A stretch of DNA of 64,000 nt from Devosia sp. SD17-2 (GCF_029201565.1 NZ_CP104002.1:1-64000); one strand, 5' to 3'. Positions 11,080 to 20,270 are shown, numbered from the stretch's first letter. A program made the numbers and translations. The notes: generated by a model from the sequence alone, not told the origin.

Positions 11080-11990
11080 CTTTCCGGCAGGTATTTCTTG
11101 GGCATGTGGCAGGCCATCGTATAGGCGGGGTCAAACACATTGCCGACCTCATAGCGCACGAGCTGGCCCATGATATGGCTCGCAGCGACGCTTGAGAGGC
11201 CATATTCCTCGCCCGTCAGCCAGTCGAACATTTCTGTGGTGGCGTGCTGCAGCGCCTGGTCGAGCGGCCGGGCATTGCCGATCGTATAAATCGTCTCGGC
11301 CGTCTCTCCACGCGGCCAGGCCTGGCGGCGATCCTTCAGCACGGAAAGGCGGAATTCTACCTCCATCGCCGTTTCAACGCCGGTGCCGACAATCTCGCCA
11401 TCTCCCTGGAGAGCGTGGCAATCGCCAATGAAGAACAGCGCGCCCGGCTCGAACACCGGAAACCAGATGCGCGCGCCGGGCCCAAAACCGCGATAATCCA
11501 TATTGCCGCCATTGGCGGCGCTGGTCGCCGTCGAGATGGCTTCGCCGCCTGCCGGCGCGACACCAAAACAGCCAACCATGGGCTCGAGCGGCAGAACCAG
11601 ATGCTCAAGCCCGGGAACGGTTTCGCGCAGCCGCAGGGTGCGGGCGGAGAGGTCGATATCCCAGTCGATCCGGTCACGCGGGGGCAGCTCCCGAACCCGC
11701 TCGGGGTCGACGACATTGGCCGCCAGCGCGCCGCGGGTCCAGCCATGGGCCCGGATCGGGTCCATCCGCAGGATGTCGACCTGAAGCACGTCGCCCGGCA
11801 TGGCGCCGTCGACGTGAAAGGGACCGTTCATGGGATTGGAGCCGCTGGTGCGGCGCACACCCTCTTTGTCGAAGCCATTGGCGTCGATGGTCTGGGTGAT
11901 GATCACATCCCCGTCCGCCACCCTCAGGGCAGCGGGGACGGCCGCCAGCACACTATGCCAATGTGCTGGCGTGAAGTGATGAACCGCCAC
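11064..11990 (-). CDS. Acetamidase/formamidase family protein
   Basis: Hydrolyses short amides to acid and ammonia in characterised relatives. The 308-residue protein fits the FmdA/AmdA family: early FHVDGAMPGDVLQVDI, MVGCFGVAPAGGEA, a glycine-rich NGGNMDYRGFGPGARIWFPV and FFIGDCHALQGDGEIVGTGVE. The start is GTG, sharing one base with the TAG stop of the corC gene upstream (TAGTG), so translation is probably coupled. The actual substrate cannot be read from sequence. An amidase giving ammonia would fit the nitrogen genes nearby, but that link is only suggestive. Confidence 0.88.
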   Translation of the reverse strand: MAVHHFTPAHWHSVLAAVPAALRVADGDVIITQTIDANGFDKEGVRRTSGSNPMNGPFHVDGAMPGDVLQVDILRMDPIRAHGWTRGALAANVVDPERVRELPPRDRIDWDIDLSARTLRLRETVPGLEHLVLPLEPMVGCFGVAPAGGEAISTATSAANGGNMDYRGFGPGARIWFPVFEPGALFFIGDCHALQGDGEIVGTGVETAMEVEFRLSVLKDRRQAWPRGETAETIYTIGNARPLDQALQHATTEMFDWLTGEEYGLSSVAASHIMGQLVRYEVGNVFDPAYTMACHMPKKYLPESKRPR

Positions 11991-13024
11991 TATTCGGCGG
12001 CCAGTCTTTGGGCGTCGCTGCGCTGGTCGGTTATGGCCAGCAGCTCGTCGGTGTCGCCCTCCCGCTTGCGGCGAATGCGCAGGCGCTTGATGCGGCGCGG
12101 ATCGGCCGCCAGGATCTCGAACTCGAAACCGTCGAGCCCATTCACCTTTTCGCCGCGCTTGGGCACATGGCCGGCAAGGTCGAACACCAGACCGCCGATC
12201 GTGTCGACGTCGTCGGCATGGTCACCCGGATCGAAATCAGGGCCGACCACCGCCTGCACTTCCTCGAGCTCGGCGCGGGCATTGGCGATATAGGTGTCTT
12301 CACCCACCTTGCGGACCATGGCGCTGACGGCTTCGTCGTGCTCGTCCTCGATCTGGCCGACGATGGCTTCGAGCAGGTCCTCGATGGTCACGAGACCGTC
12401 GGTGCCACCATATTCGTCGACCACGATGGCCATATGGGTGCGGCTGGCGCGCATCGACTGCAGGAGATCGCCGGCCGGCATGAAGCTCGGCACGAACATG
12501 GCCGTGCGGGTGATGCCCAGCTTGCCAACCTTTTGCTTGAGGGCCGCGGTCAGCAGTTTGACCGAATCTTCCTTCTCGGGATCGCTCAGTGGCGCAGTAA
12601 TCTTGGCCATGGCGTCCTTGATGTGAATGAAGCCCACGATGTTATCGAGGTCATTCTCATAGACCGGAAGGCGCGAATGGCCCACTTGCCGGAACCGGGC
12701 GATCAGTGCGCCCAGATGGATATCGGCGCTTACCGCCTGGATATCGGAGCGCTCCACCATGATGTCGTCGATGGAGACTGCAGAGAGCTTGAGCACGTTC
12801 TGCAGGATGGTGCGCTCGCTCTCGGTAAAATCCGAGGTTTCGGAGCCAGCATTCTCGTCGAGCGCAACTTGAAGATCGTCGCGCAGCGATACCGTCCTGA
12901 GAGTCAGGAGGGATTTGATGCGATTGATCAGGCTCGGCCCCCGCGCCGCAGGTGCGAGGGCGGGGCTAGAAGGAGGGTCGGGATTATCGGGCACCCGTTT
13001 GCCCCTATTGTCGCTGTCGGTCAT
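11990..13024 (-). CDS. CorC/HlyC-type CBS-domain protein
   Basis: YbeX/CorC-family protein, often annotated hemolysin-like or Mg/Co efflux associated. The 344 residues carry a paired CBS module (about 80-210: [68 protein letters not shown] in sequence) and a C-terminal CorC_HlyC domain ending in KRLRIRRKR. No membrane domain is present, as in YbeX. The frame opens at TTG 13039; ATG 13024 is preferred. It follows ybeY and phoH, the conserved ybeZ-ybeY-ybeX order. lnt, which often comes next, is absent and the acetamidase takes its place. Confidence 0.9.
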   Translation of the reverse strand: MTDSDNRGKRVPDNPDPPSSPALAPAARGPSLINRIKSLLTLRTVSLRDDLQVALDENAGSETSDFTESERTILQNVLKLSAVSIDDIMVERSDIQAVSADIHLGALIARFRQVGHSRLPVYENDLDNIVGFIHIKDAMAKITAPLSDPEKEDSVKLLTAALKQKVGKLGITRTAMFVPSFMPAGDLLQSMRASRTHMAIVVDEYGGTDGLVTIEDLLEAIVGQIEDEHDEAVSAMVRKVGEDTYIANARAELEEVQAVVGPDFDPGDHADDVDTIGGLVFDLAGHVPKRGEKVNGLDGFEFEILAADPRRIKRLRIRRKREGDTDELLAITDQRSDAQRLAAE

Positions 13025-13102
13025 CGTCTCAGGCCGCAAGAGCGGCGTATCTATCCTCAGTGCTTATAAAATGCGCGTATCGGCCCACGGCTATCCGAAG
13101 GC

Positions 13103-13588
13103 TTAGTCTGCGTAGGGATCTGCGATCCCGAGCCCGCCCAATATCTGGGTTTCCAGGCTCTCCATTTGAAGGGCCTCGGCCTCTTCGAGATGATCATATC
13201 CTAAAATGTGCAAAAAACCATGCACCACGAGGTGAGTGAAATGATCTTCGGGGCTCTTGCCCAATTCGGCGGCCTCGCGGATCAGCGTTTCCCGCGCCAG
13301 CGTGATGTCGCCGAGCAGCCCGATGACCGGCCCGAAGGGCTCGATCTGGGGGAAACTGAGCACATTGGTCGAGCTGTCCTTGCCGCGCCACTGCGCGTTG
13401 AGATCGCGCTGCTCCTCGTCATCGGTGAGCAGCACCGAGATTTCGGCAGCTCCCTTGATGCGGGCGCCCGAGCCGGCAAGTGCGGCAAGCACGGCGCGTT
13501 CGGCGATGGCGTCGAAATGTTCGGGCCAGTCATCCGCATTGCGGATGACTGCAATTTCAAGCGGCGGGGTCGGCGGCATTGCACTCAT
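13103..13588 (-). CDS. ybeY: Endoribonuclease YbeY
   Basis: Metal-dependent RNase for 16S rRNA 3'-end maturation and late 70S quality control. The 161 residues include the zinc site HGFLHILGYDH with His123, His127 and His133, and the conserved TNVLSFP segment (74-80). It lies 35 bases after phoH and 78 bases before corC in one direction, as in the ybeZYX cluster. Confidence 0.96.
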   Translation of the reverse strand: MSAMPPTPPLEIAVIRNADDWPEHFDAIAERAVLAALAGSGARIKGAAEISVLLTDDEEQRDLNAQWRGKDSSTNVLSFPQIEPFGPVIGLLGDITLARETLIREAAELGKSPEDHFTHLVVHGFLHILGYDHLEEAEALQMESLETQILGGLGIADPYAD

Positions 13589-13623
13589 TCATCGATAGGG
13601 TCGAAGACGGAACGGCACCGCCG

Positions 13624-14724
13624 TCACGTACGTGGCAGGGTGCCCAGTGTCCGCGCGAGGCCGGTGGTATCGCCTTCCTTTTCGGCGAGCCGGCGCGCGG
13701 TATCCGCCTCATAGGCCCGCACGATGCGGCCGACAAGCGCGTGGCGCACCACATCCTTGTCGTTGAAGCGCGAAATATGGACGCCTTCGACGCCGTCGAG
13801 CAGGTTTACCGCCTCGACCAGCCCCGATTTCTCCCCACGCGGCAGATCGACCTGGGTCGGATCGCCGGTGACGATCATCTTAGAGTTTTCACCAAGGCGT
13901 GTGAGGAACATCTTCATCTGCATCGAGGTCGTGTTCTGCGCCTCGTCGAGGATGACCACAGCATTGGCGAGCGTGCGCCCGCGCATGAAGGCGAGCGGGG
14001 CCACTTCGATGATGCCCGAGGTGATGCAGCGCTCGACGTTTTCGGGCTTCATCATATCGTAGAGGGCGTCATAGAGCGGGCGCAGATAGGGATCGACCTT
14101 GTCCTTCATGTCGCCGGGCAGGAAGCCCAGGCGCTCGCCCGCTTCCACCGCCGGACGCGAGAGAATGATGCGGTTGATATCGCCGCGCTCAAGGAGCGAA
14201 GCGGCATGTGCCACCGCCAGATAGGTCTTGCCGGTACCTGCCGGACCCACACCGAACACCAGCTCGCTCCGGTCCATGGCGCGCATATAGGCGTCCTGCG
14301 CCGGGGTGCGCGCAACGATGGTGGACTTTCGCGTGGCGATCTGGGCCATGCGCACCTTGCCGCGCTTTTCGAGCGTCGGCAGGGTCAGCTGGCTGTCCTC
14401 GGTCTCGACCATGCGGATCACCGCATCGACATCGGCGATGTCGACGGTGCGACCCTCTTCGAGGCCGGTATAGAGCGATTCAAGGACGCGGCGCGCCTGA
14501 TCGACCTTGGACGCGGCACCCTTGAGCAAGACGTGGTTGCCCCGCGGGGTCGCGGAAACGGCCAGTCGCTGTTCGATGAGGGCGAGGTTCTGGTCGAAAT
14601 CGCCATAGAGCTGTGCAGCCAGGCGATTGTCTTCAAAGGCGAGTTCGAGTTGCGATGCGAGGGCGTTATCTGCTGTGGGTGGCAAGTGCCTGCTCAAACC
14701 TTTTTGGCTCCCGGAAGGCGGCAC
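13624..14724 (-). CDS. PhoH-family ATPase (YbeZ)
   Basis: Probable RNA-linked NTPase that partners YbeY. The 366 residues hold a KH-like N-terminal part and the PhoH domain, with Walker A GPAGTGKT (160-167) and Walker B VVILDEAQN. The start is GTG at 14724; an ATG at 14728 is in a different frame. It heads the phoH-ybeY-corC run. miaB, often upstream in relatives, is not here. I saw no phosphate-box promoter in the 94 bases before it. Confidence 0.93.
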   Translation of the reverse strand: MPPSGSQKGLSRHLPPTADNALASQLELAFEDNRLAAQLYGDFDQNLALIEQRLAVSATPRGNHVLLKGAASKVDQARRVLESLYTGLEEGRTVDIADVDAVIRMVETEDSQLTLPTLEKRGKVRMAQIATRKSTIVARTPAQDAYMRAMDRSELVFGVGPAGTGKTYLAVAHAASLLERGDINRIILSRPAVEAGERLGFLPGDMKDKVDPYLRPLYDALYDMMKPENVERCITSGIIEVAPLAFMRGRTLANAVVILDEAQNTTSMQMKMFLTRLGENSKMIVTGDPTQVDLPRGEKSGLVEAVNLLDGVEGVHISRFNDKDVVRHALVGRIVRAYEADTARRLAEKEGDTTGLARTLGTLPRT

Positions 14725-14818
14725 CCATGCGCCGCCAATGCGTTAACGAGGCTAAGACGAATTCGCTGCGCTGTCTGCACATTTTTTACCTGCGGCAGCA
14801 GCGCGGCGACGGCGATTC

Positions 14819-16045
14819 TCAGATCGGCAGACCCGAGAGGAGTTTGGGGCCGCCATGGGAAATTCCCGAGGCGGTGCGGATCAGCGCTGACTTGATCGGG
14901 CTCACCCGATCAACGAGCCCCAGCCCGAAGTCGCGCAACGCCCGGACCGGGGCGATGTCGTTGGAAAACAGGCGATTGAGCCCATCGGTCATCACCGCCA
15001 TCGAGGCCGTATCGAGCCGGCGCCACGACTGGTAGCGCTCAAGCACATCCTCGGCCCCATGATCGAGCCCCAGGCGCATCGCCTCGACGATCACCTCGGC
15101 CAGCGCCGCAACGTCCTTGAGGCCCAGATTGAGCCCCTGCCCGGCGATCGGATGGACCACATGAGCGGCGTCGCCCACGAGGGCCAGCCGTGGCCCGATA
15201 AACTCGCGCGCGATCTGCAGCCGCAGCGGAAAACCCATCAGCTTGTCCTCGAGCGTCACCGCGCCAAGGCTCGAGCCCATCACCGCCTCGATCTCAGCGG
15301 CCAGCTGTTCGGGCGTCATGGCCAGAAACTCCGGCGCCCGCTCGGCCGTTTCCGTCCAGACCAGGGACGAGCGATTGCCCGGCAGCGGCAGGCTTGCGAA
15401 GGGACCGGACGGGCGGAAATGCTCATAGGCCACGCCGTCATGCGCCAATTCGTGCGCAATCGTCGCCACCAGCCCGGTCTGGCGATAGTCATGGTGGACG
15501 ACGGAAATCCCCGCCCGCTGCCGCAGAGAGGATTGCGCGCCGTCGGCCGCGACGATCAGCCCGGCTTCCAGCACACGCCCATCGGCCAGCACGAGCCGCG
15601 CCCGCGCGCCCTCGCCCCTCCAGTCTGCGATCTCGGCCGGCGCGATGACATCGACGCTCTCGCCCAGCGCCTTCAGCAGCGCGCCCGAACTCGCCTGGTT
15701 GGGCACCATATGGGCGAAGGCCTCGCCAGGCGCCACTTCGCCGTCAAACTGCAAAAACAGTGGCCTGGCAATGTCGCCCTCGCCCGAATCGGTGATGCGC
15801 ATGGCGCTGATCGGCTGGGACTGCGCCGCCATCTCGCCCCAGACGCCCAGCGCCTCAAAAATCCGGCGCACACCGGCGGCAATGGCCGAGGCACGATTGT
15901 CCCGCGGCACGCTCAGGGGCCGCCGATCGACCAGCGCCAGACGAATGCCGCGCGCCGACTGGGCCAGCGCCAGGGCCAGCGTCATGCCCACCGGGCCACC
16001 GCCAACGATGATGACGTCGAATTGCTCTGGCTTGCGGTCGATCAT
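14819..16045 (-). CDS. UbiH/Coq6-family FAD hydroxylase (ubiquinone biosynthesis)
   Basis: Flavin monooxygenase that likely hydroxylates a ubiquinone precursor ring. The 408-residue protein begins with the dinucleotide fold VIIVGGGPVGMTLALALA, has the middle DG motif (LIVAADGAQSSLR) and the second FAD motif GDAAHVVHPIAGQGLNLGL. The frame opens at TTG 16075, but ATG 16045 has AAAGGAG seven bases before it, so I use that. UbiH, UbiF, UbiI and the broad-range UbiL/M cannot be told apart from this sequence alone. No other ubi genes are adjacent. Confidence 0.9.
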   Translation of the reverse strand: MIDRKPEQFDVIIVGGGPVGMTLALALAQSARGIRLALVDRRPLSVPRDNRASAIAAGVRRIFEALGVWGEMAAQSQPISAMRITDSGEGDIARPLFLQFDGEVAPGEAFAHMVPNQASSGALLKALGESVDVIAPAEIADWRGEGARARLVLADGRVLEAGLIVAADGAQSSLRQRAGISVVHHDYRQTGLVATIAHELAHDGVAYEHFRPSGPFASLPLPGNRSSLVWTETAERAPEFLAMTPEQLAAEIEAVMGSSLGAVTLEDKLMGFPLRLQIAREFIGPRLALVGDAAHVVHPIAGQGLNLGLKDVAALAEVIVEAMRLGLDHGAEDVLERYQSWRRLDTASMAVMTDGLNRLFSNDIAPVRALRDFGLGLVDRVSPIKSALIRTASGISHGGPKLLSGLPI

Positions 16046-16260
16046 CGTCAATCTCCTTTGTCGCCACTGTTCCAATTGCTGGCGTCACGAGCAAGCGCGT
16101 CATTGCCGCAAGGTCGTGATTAACTTTTAAGCTCGTATAATCAGACTGCCAAAATATTGGGCAATCAAGCCTCTGGAACAGGACGCGGTTTCCTTAGCAC
16201 TCCCGCCGCCAATCTGCAAAACCCCAGCAATTCCGGCCTTTCTCGTGCCGCCGCGCCGGT

Positions 16261-16277
16261 TTGGCACGGCTTTTGAG
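16261..16277 (+). promoter_or_regulatory. Sigma-54 (-24/-12) promoter of the first glnK-amt cassette
   Basis: TTGGCACG-GCTT-TTGAG matches the sigma-54 consensus TTGGCACG-N4-TTGCA except for GA in place of GC at -12. It lies 45 bases before the glnK start, so transcription would begin near 16287. A nearly identical element stands before the second cassette. I could not identify a convincing NtrC enhancer pair in the 200 bases upstream, but such sites are often degenerate. Confidence 0.8.
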
Positions 16278-16321
16278 TAGGAGAGTGGGCGAAGTGATCA
16301 GAAGCACTGAAAGGGGCACAT

Positions 16322-16660
16322 ATGAAGCTGGTGGTTGCCATCATCAAGCCGTCGCGACTGGAAGAGGTGAGACAAGCGCTCAATTCCCTCGATGTCCACG
16401 GCATGACCGTCACAGAAGTCAGAGGCTACGGGCGCCAAAAGGGCCATTCCGAAATCTATCGCGGCACGGAATACGCGGTTCATTTCCTGCCCAAGCTCAA
16501 ACTCGAAATCGCCGTCGATACGGACCTCGCCGACCAGGTGAGCAACGCCATTCGTGACGCTGCACAGACCGGGCGCATCGGCGACGGCAAGATCTTCGTC
16601 CTCGACCTTCTGGCTGTCACCCGCATCCGCACCGGTGAAACCGGCGCGTCCGCCCTCTAG
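16322..16660 (+). CDS. glnK: PII signal protein (GlnK type), copy 1
   Basis: Trimeric nitrogen and carbon sensor that binds ATP/ADP and 2-oxoglutarate and plugs the ammonium channel when nitrogen is plentiful. The 112 residues contain the T-loop with the uridylylation tyrosine (E50-Y51) and the two PII signatures (GYGRQKGHSEIYRG at 35-48 and TGRIGDGKIFVLDL at 83-96). AAGGGG lies before the ATG. It is 22 bases upstream of an amt gene and behind a sigma-54 promoter, the standard glnK-amtB arrangement. It differs from the second copy at nine positions (about 92% identity), one at residue 49 of the T-loop (Thr here, Ala there). Confidence 0.95.
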   Translation: MKLVVAIIKPSRLEEVRQALNSLDVHGMTVTEVRGYGRQKGHSEIYRGTEYAVHFLPKLKLEIAVDTDLADQVSNAIRDAAQTGRIGDGKIFVLDLLAVTRIRTGETGASAL

Positions 16661-16682
16661 TCCCGCTTCAAGGAGAAAAACA

Positions 16683-18041
16683 ATGACAGGGTTCAAACTC
16701 CCCCTCGCCCTCCTGGGCGGCGCTGCTTTCAGCGCAACGCTGATGACGCTGCCGGCGCTCGGCCAGGACGCTGCAGAAGCCGTGGAAGCGGTCGTTGCTG
16801 GCGATACCCCGCTGCAGACCCAATTCATCCTCAACAGCTTCCTGATGCTGTTCGGCGGCATTCTGGTGTTCTGGATGGCTGCGGGCTTTGCGATGCTCGA
16901 AGCCGGCATGGTGCGCAAGAAAAACGTCTCCATGCAGCTGCTCAAGAATATCCTGATGTATTCGCTGGCCTGCCTTGCCTACTACGTCATCGGCTACAAG
17001 CTGATGTATCCGGGCGACGCATGGATGATCCCGAACATCCTTGGCGCCGTCGGTATTGCCGTGCTCGAGCCGGTTGGCCTGACCGCCGACGCTGCAGACC
17101 TCACCTATGCAACGGTCAGCTCGGACTTCTTCTTCCAGGTGATGTTCTGCGCCACCGCAGCCTCGATCGTGTCGGGTACGGTTGCCGAGCGCATCAAGCT
17201 CTGGCCGTTCCTGATCTTCGTGGCCATCCTGACCGCGCTGATCTACCCGATCCAGGCCTCCTGGAAGTGGGGCGGCGGTTTCCTCGATGCCGATTTCGGC
17301 TTCCTCGACTTTGCCGGTTCCACCGTGGTTCACTCGGTTGGTGGCTGGGCCGCTCTCGCCGGCGCCATCGTTCTGGGCGCACGCAAGGGCAAGTACAATG
17401 CCGACGGCTCCGTGAACCCGATCCCGGGCTCCAACATGCCGCTCGTCGTCCTCGGCATGTTCATCCTCTGGATGGGCTGGTACGGCTTTAACGGCGCTTC
17501 CCAGCTCGCCATGGGCACGATCGGCGACATTGCTGACGTGGGTCGCGTCATGGCCAACACCAATGCCGGTGCCCTCGGTGGCGCGCTTGCAGCCGCCGCT
17601 CTCGCCGCCATCATGTACAAGAAGGTCGACCTGACCTTCGTCGTCAACGGCGCGCTGGCCGGCCTGGTCTCGGTCACTGCAGAACCGCTGACCCCGGGCC
17701 TTGGTACCGCCTCGCTCATCGGCGCCGTCGGTGGCGTGATCGTGGTCTTCGCTGTCCCGCTGCTCGACAAGTTCAAGATCGACGACGTTGTCGGCGCCAT
17801 CCCGGTCCACCTCTTCGCCGGTATCTGGGGCACCATCGCCGTGGTCTTCACCAACCCCGATTCGAGCCTCTTCGGTCAGCTGGTTTCGATCGTGGCAGTC
17901 GGCGTCTTCACCTTCGCCATCTCCATCGTCGCCTGGATGGTGCTGAAGGCCGTCATGGGCCTGCGCCCCAGCGAAGAAGACGAAGAGCTTGGTCTCGACG
18001 TGGCCGAAGTGGGCGTCGAAGCCTACCCCCAGTTCAAGTAA
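16683..18041 (+). CDS. Ammonium transporter, Amt paralog 1
   Basis: Inner-membrane ammonium channel, trimeric, gated by its PII partner. The 452 residues start with a signal peptide (MTGFKLPLALLGGAAFS..., cut after LGQ or nearby), as in AmtB, then about 11 membrane helices. The pore twin histidines are in STVVHSVGGW and IPVHLFAGIWG. AAGGAG precedes the ATG. It is markedly different from paralog 2: SWKWGGGFL precedes the first pore helix where paralog 2 has AHMVWSGAGLF, and the second histidine sits in IPVHLFAG rather than FGIHGVGG. So this is not a recent duplicate, unlike the PII partner. Confidence 0.94.
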   Translation: MTGFKLPLALLGGAAFSATLMTLPALGQDAAEAVEAVVAGDTPLQTQFILNSFLMLFGGILVFWMAAGFAMLEAGMVRKKNVSMQLLKNILMYSLACLAYYVIGYKLMYPGDAWMIPNILGAVGIAVLEPVGLTADAADLTYATVSSDFFFQVMFCATAASIVSGTVAERIKLWPFLIFVAILTALIYPIQASWKWGGGFLDADFGFLDFAGSTVVHSVGGWAALAGAIVLGARKGKYNADGSVNPIPGSNMPLVVLGMFILWMGWYGFNGASQLAMGTIGDIADVGRVMANTNAGALGGALAAAALAAIMYKKVDLTFVVNGALAGLVSVTAEPLTPGLGTASLIGAVGGVIVVFAVPLLDKFKIDDVVGAIPVHLFAGIWGTIAVVFTNPDSSLFGQLVSIVAVGVFTFAISIVAWMVLKAVMGLRPSEEDEELGLDVAEVGVEAYPQFK

Positions 18042-18049
18042 ACCCTTCG

Positions 18050-18072
18050 AGGTGGCCGGTTTCCGGCCACCT
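18050..18072 (+). terminator. Perfect hairpin after amt 1; 323-base gap to second glnK
   Basis: AGGTGGCCGG-TTT-CCGGCCACCT, a flawless 10-bp stem nine bases after the stop, with no T-run following. It may end transcription with help or protect the message. The rest of the 18042-18364 gap holds a GTGC-N5-GCAC inverted motif (18146-18158), an AT-richer patch (18175-18230) and the sigma-54 promoter at 18302-18318; I see no gene in it. Confidence 0.5.
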
Positions 18073-18301
18073 CACCCCGCCGCTTGCCGGCAGCGTGCAG
18101 TTCGCGCCCTCTTGGCCCGCCACAGAGGCTTCCCACTCGCAAATCGTGCGGACTGCACACTCCTGGCAATCGCGCCTAAAAATTATGCGCAAATCGCCGG
18201 CGCTGCTGAAATTTGGGGCAGTTTATTCGCTCCTCCGCGCACCACTCCTCCCCCTCCCCGGCAAGTCCCTGACTCAACAATAGAATCCGCCGTGTTCCGA
18301 C

Positions 18302-18318
18302 TTGGCACGGCGCTTGAG
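18302..18318 (+). promoter_or_regulatory. Sigma-54 (-24/-12) promoter of the second glnK-amt cassette
   Basis: TTGGCACG-GCGC-TTGAG, 47 bases before the second glnK. The same -24 block and the same GA at -12 as copy 1, differing only in the spacer. The shared departure from consensus suggests the cassettes' control regions have a common origin. Confidence 0.8.
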
Positions 18319-18364
18319 TCTGTTTGGGCGTCCAGCACGCGCCGCGTGGCGCCAAGGGGGTTCT

Positions 18365-18703
18365 ATGAAACTGGTGGTTGCTATCATTAAGCCGTCGCGA
18401 CTCGAAGAAGTCCGTCAGGCTCTGACTACCCTCGATGTTCATGGCATGACCGTTACCGAGGTTCGGGGCTACGGCCGACAGAAGGGCCATTCCGAGATTT
18501 ACCGCGGCGCCGAATATGCCGTGCACTTCCTGCCCAAGCTCAAGCTCGAAATCGCCGTCGATGACGCGCTCGCCGATCAGGTGAGCACGGTGATCCGCGA
18601 TGCCGCCCAGACCGGGCGCATCGGCGACGGAAAGATCTTCGTGCTCGACCTTCTTGCCGTCACCCGCATTCGCACCGGCGAATCCGGCTCATCCGCGCTC
18701 TGA
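18365..18703 (+). CDS. glnK: PII signal protein (GlnK type), copy 2
   Basis: Second PII protein, 112 residues, with T-loop Tyr51 and both signatures intact. Compared with copy 1 it has N21T, S22T, T49A, T67D, D68A, N75T, A76V, T107S and A109S. Substitutions at 67-68 and 75-76 are on the body rather than the T-loop. AAGGGGG lies five bases before the ATG; the open frame back to 18302 crosses the promoter and is not used. It is 29 bases before the second amt gene. Because copies could mix in trimers, the two transporters may share PII control. Confidence 0.95.
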   Translation: MKLVVAIIKPSRLEEVRQALTTLDVHGMTVTEVRGYGRQKGHSEIYRGAEYAVHFLPKLKLEIAVDDALADQVSTVIRDAAQTGRIGDGKIFVLDLLAVTRIRTGESGSSAL

Positions 18704-18732
18704 GCGTCACCCCTTCCGGAGGCAATTCTTCT

Positions 18733-20073
18733 ATGAAAATGTCCAAACTCTTGGGGAGCGCTGCATTGGCCTCCCTCCTTCTGACTCTGCCGGCCCTGGC
18801 CCAGGATGCCGCCCCCGAGGCGGCGGCAGTGGTCGAGGAAGTCGCTGCCATCGATACCGGCGATACCGCCTGGATGATCGTCTCGACCCTCCTCGTCATC
18901 CTCATGACCATTCCCGGCGTCGCCCTCTTCTACGGCGGGCTCGTGCGCGGCAAGAACGTGCTCTCGGTCGTTACCCAGGTCTTCGGCGCGTTCTCGATGA
19001 TCGCCCTGCTCTGGGTCGCCTATGGCTATTCGCTGGCCTTCTCCGGCCCCACCGAAGGCGGGCTCTCGGCCTTTATCGGCGACTTCTCCAATTTCTTCCT
19101 CGCCAATGTCAGCCCCGATTCGGTTTCGGGCACCATTCCCGAGCTGGTCTTCGTGGTCTTCCAGCTGACCTTTGCCTGCATCACCGCCACGCTCGTGGTC
19201 GGCGGCATTGCCGAGCGCATGAAGTTCGGAGCCATCATGGCGTTCCTCGCCATCTGGTTCACCTTCTCCTATCTGCCGATCGCGCACATGGTCTGGTCCG
19301 GCGCCGGGCTCTTCTTCAACATGGGCGCGCTCGACTTTGCCGGCGGCACCGTGGTCCACATCAACTCCGGTGTTGCAGCGCTCGTGGCGGCCATCGTCCT
19401 CGGCCCGCGCCTTGGCTATATGAAGGAACCGCTTGCCCCGCATAACCTCGTCTTTGCCTATATCGGCGCGTGCCTGCTCTGGGTCGGCTGGTTCGGCTTC
19501 AACGCCGGCTCGGCTCTGGGCGCAAACGGTCTGGCCGCACAGGCCTTCCTCAACACCATCACCGCGCCTGCCGCCGCTGCCATTGCCTGGGCAATCGGCG
19601 AAAAGATCACCCGCGGCCACGCCTCGGCCCTCGGCTTCATCTCCGGTGCGGTCGCTGGCCTCGTCGCCATCACCCCGGCTGCAGGCTTTGCCGGCACGTT
19701 CGGCGCGATTGTTCTGGGTGCCGTCACCGGCTTTGTCTGCCTCTGGGCCGTCGTCACCCTCAAGCCGATGCTGACATATGACGACAGCCTCGATGTCTTC
19801 GGCATCCATGGCGTTGGCGGCATTGTCGGCGCCATCGGTACCGCCATCGTCGCCGATCCTGCCCTCGGTGGTTTCGGGGCCGAAGGCTATGCCATGGGCG
19901 GCCAGCTGGTCACCCAGGTGCTGGCCGTGCTGGTGGCGATCATCTGGTCGGGTGTCGTGGCATTCGTTGCCATGCTCATCGTCAAGGCCATCTTCGGCGG
20001 CGCCCGCGTCACCGAGAATGGTGAGAGCGATGGTCTCGACCTCACCACCCACGGCGAACGCGCCTACAACTGA
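18733..20073 (+). CDS. amtB: Ammonium transporter AmtB, paralog 2
   Basis: Ammonium channel of the proteobacterial AmtB type, 446 residues. It has a cleavable signal peptide (LLLTLPALAQDA), about 11 membrane helices and the twin pore histidines in GTVVHINSGVAAL and FGIHGVGGIVGAIG. FYGGLVRGKN at the first helix is typical of AmtB. CCGGAGG lies before the start. It is the distal gene of the second sigma-54 cassette; the only shared part with paralog 1 is the family fold, so the two may differ in affinity or in response to PII. Confidence 0.95.
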   Translation: MKMSKLLGSAALASLLLTLPALAQDAAPEAAAVVEEVAAIDTGDTAWMIVSTLLVILMTIPGVALFYGGLVRGKNVLSVVTQVFGAFSMIALLWVAYGYSLAFSGPTEGGLSAFIGDFSNFFLANVSPDSVSGTIPELVFVVFQLTFACITATLVVGGIAERMKFGAIMAFLAIWFTFSYLPIAHMVWSGAGLFFNMGALDFAGGTVVHINSGVAALVAAIVLGPRLGYMKEPLAPHNLVFAYIGACLLWVGWFGFNAGSALGANGLAAQAFLNTITAPAAAAIAWAIGEKITRGHASALGFISGAVAGLVAITPAAGFAGTFGAIVLGAVTGFVCLWAVVTLKPMLTYDDSLDVFGIHGVGGIVGAIGTAIVADPALGGFGAEGYAMGGQLVTQVLAVLVAIIWSGVVAFVAMLIVKAIFGGARVTENGESDGLDLTTHGERAYN

Positions 20074-20185
20074 GCCAATCTGCGGGTGGCGCTCCGGCGC
20101 CGCCCGCCCGCGATTCTCGGCGCCATCGCCGCCGGAACCTTAAAAAATTCATTCAAACCAATTGTTTACCAACAATTTCCGATGG

Positions 20186-20200
20186 TTAGCATGCGATTAA
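20186..20200 (+). promoter_or_regulatory. CtrA-like box upstream of ftsK
   Basis: TTAG-N7-TTAA, seven of eight matches to the CtrA consensus TTAA-N7-TTAA, about 70 bases before the ftsK start. A separate ATTGTT-TACC-AACAAT inverted repeat lies at 20161-20176. Single short matches arise by chance, so this is a candidate only. Confidence 0.35.
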
Positions 20201-20270
20201 CCACAGCCCGCTAGCATGGGCCCACTCGGGTCTGCGAATGGTCGCTGCCCGGTAAAAGTATTGCGTGACC

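Noticed and set aside
18146..18158. GTGC-N5-GCAC as an NtrC enhancer before the second glnK.
   Set aside because: Half-sites point the wrong way compared with the known TGCAC...GTGCA site, and only one copy is present.
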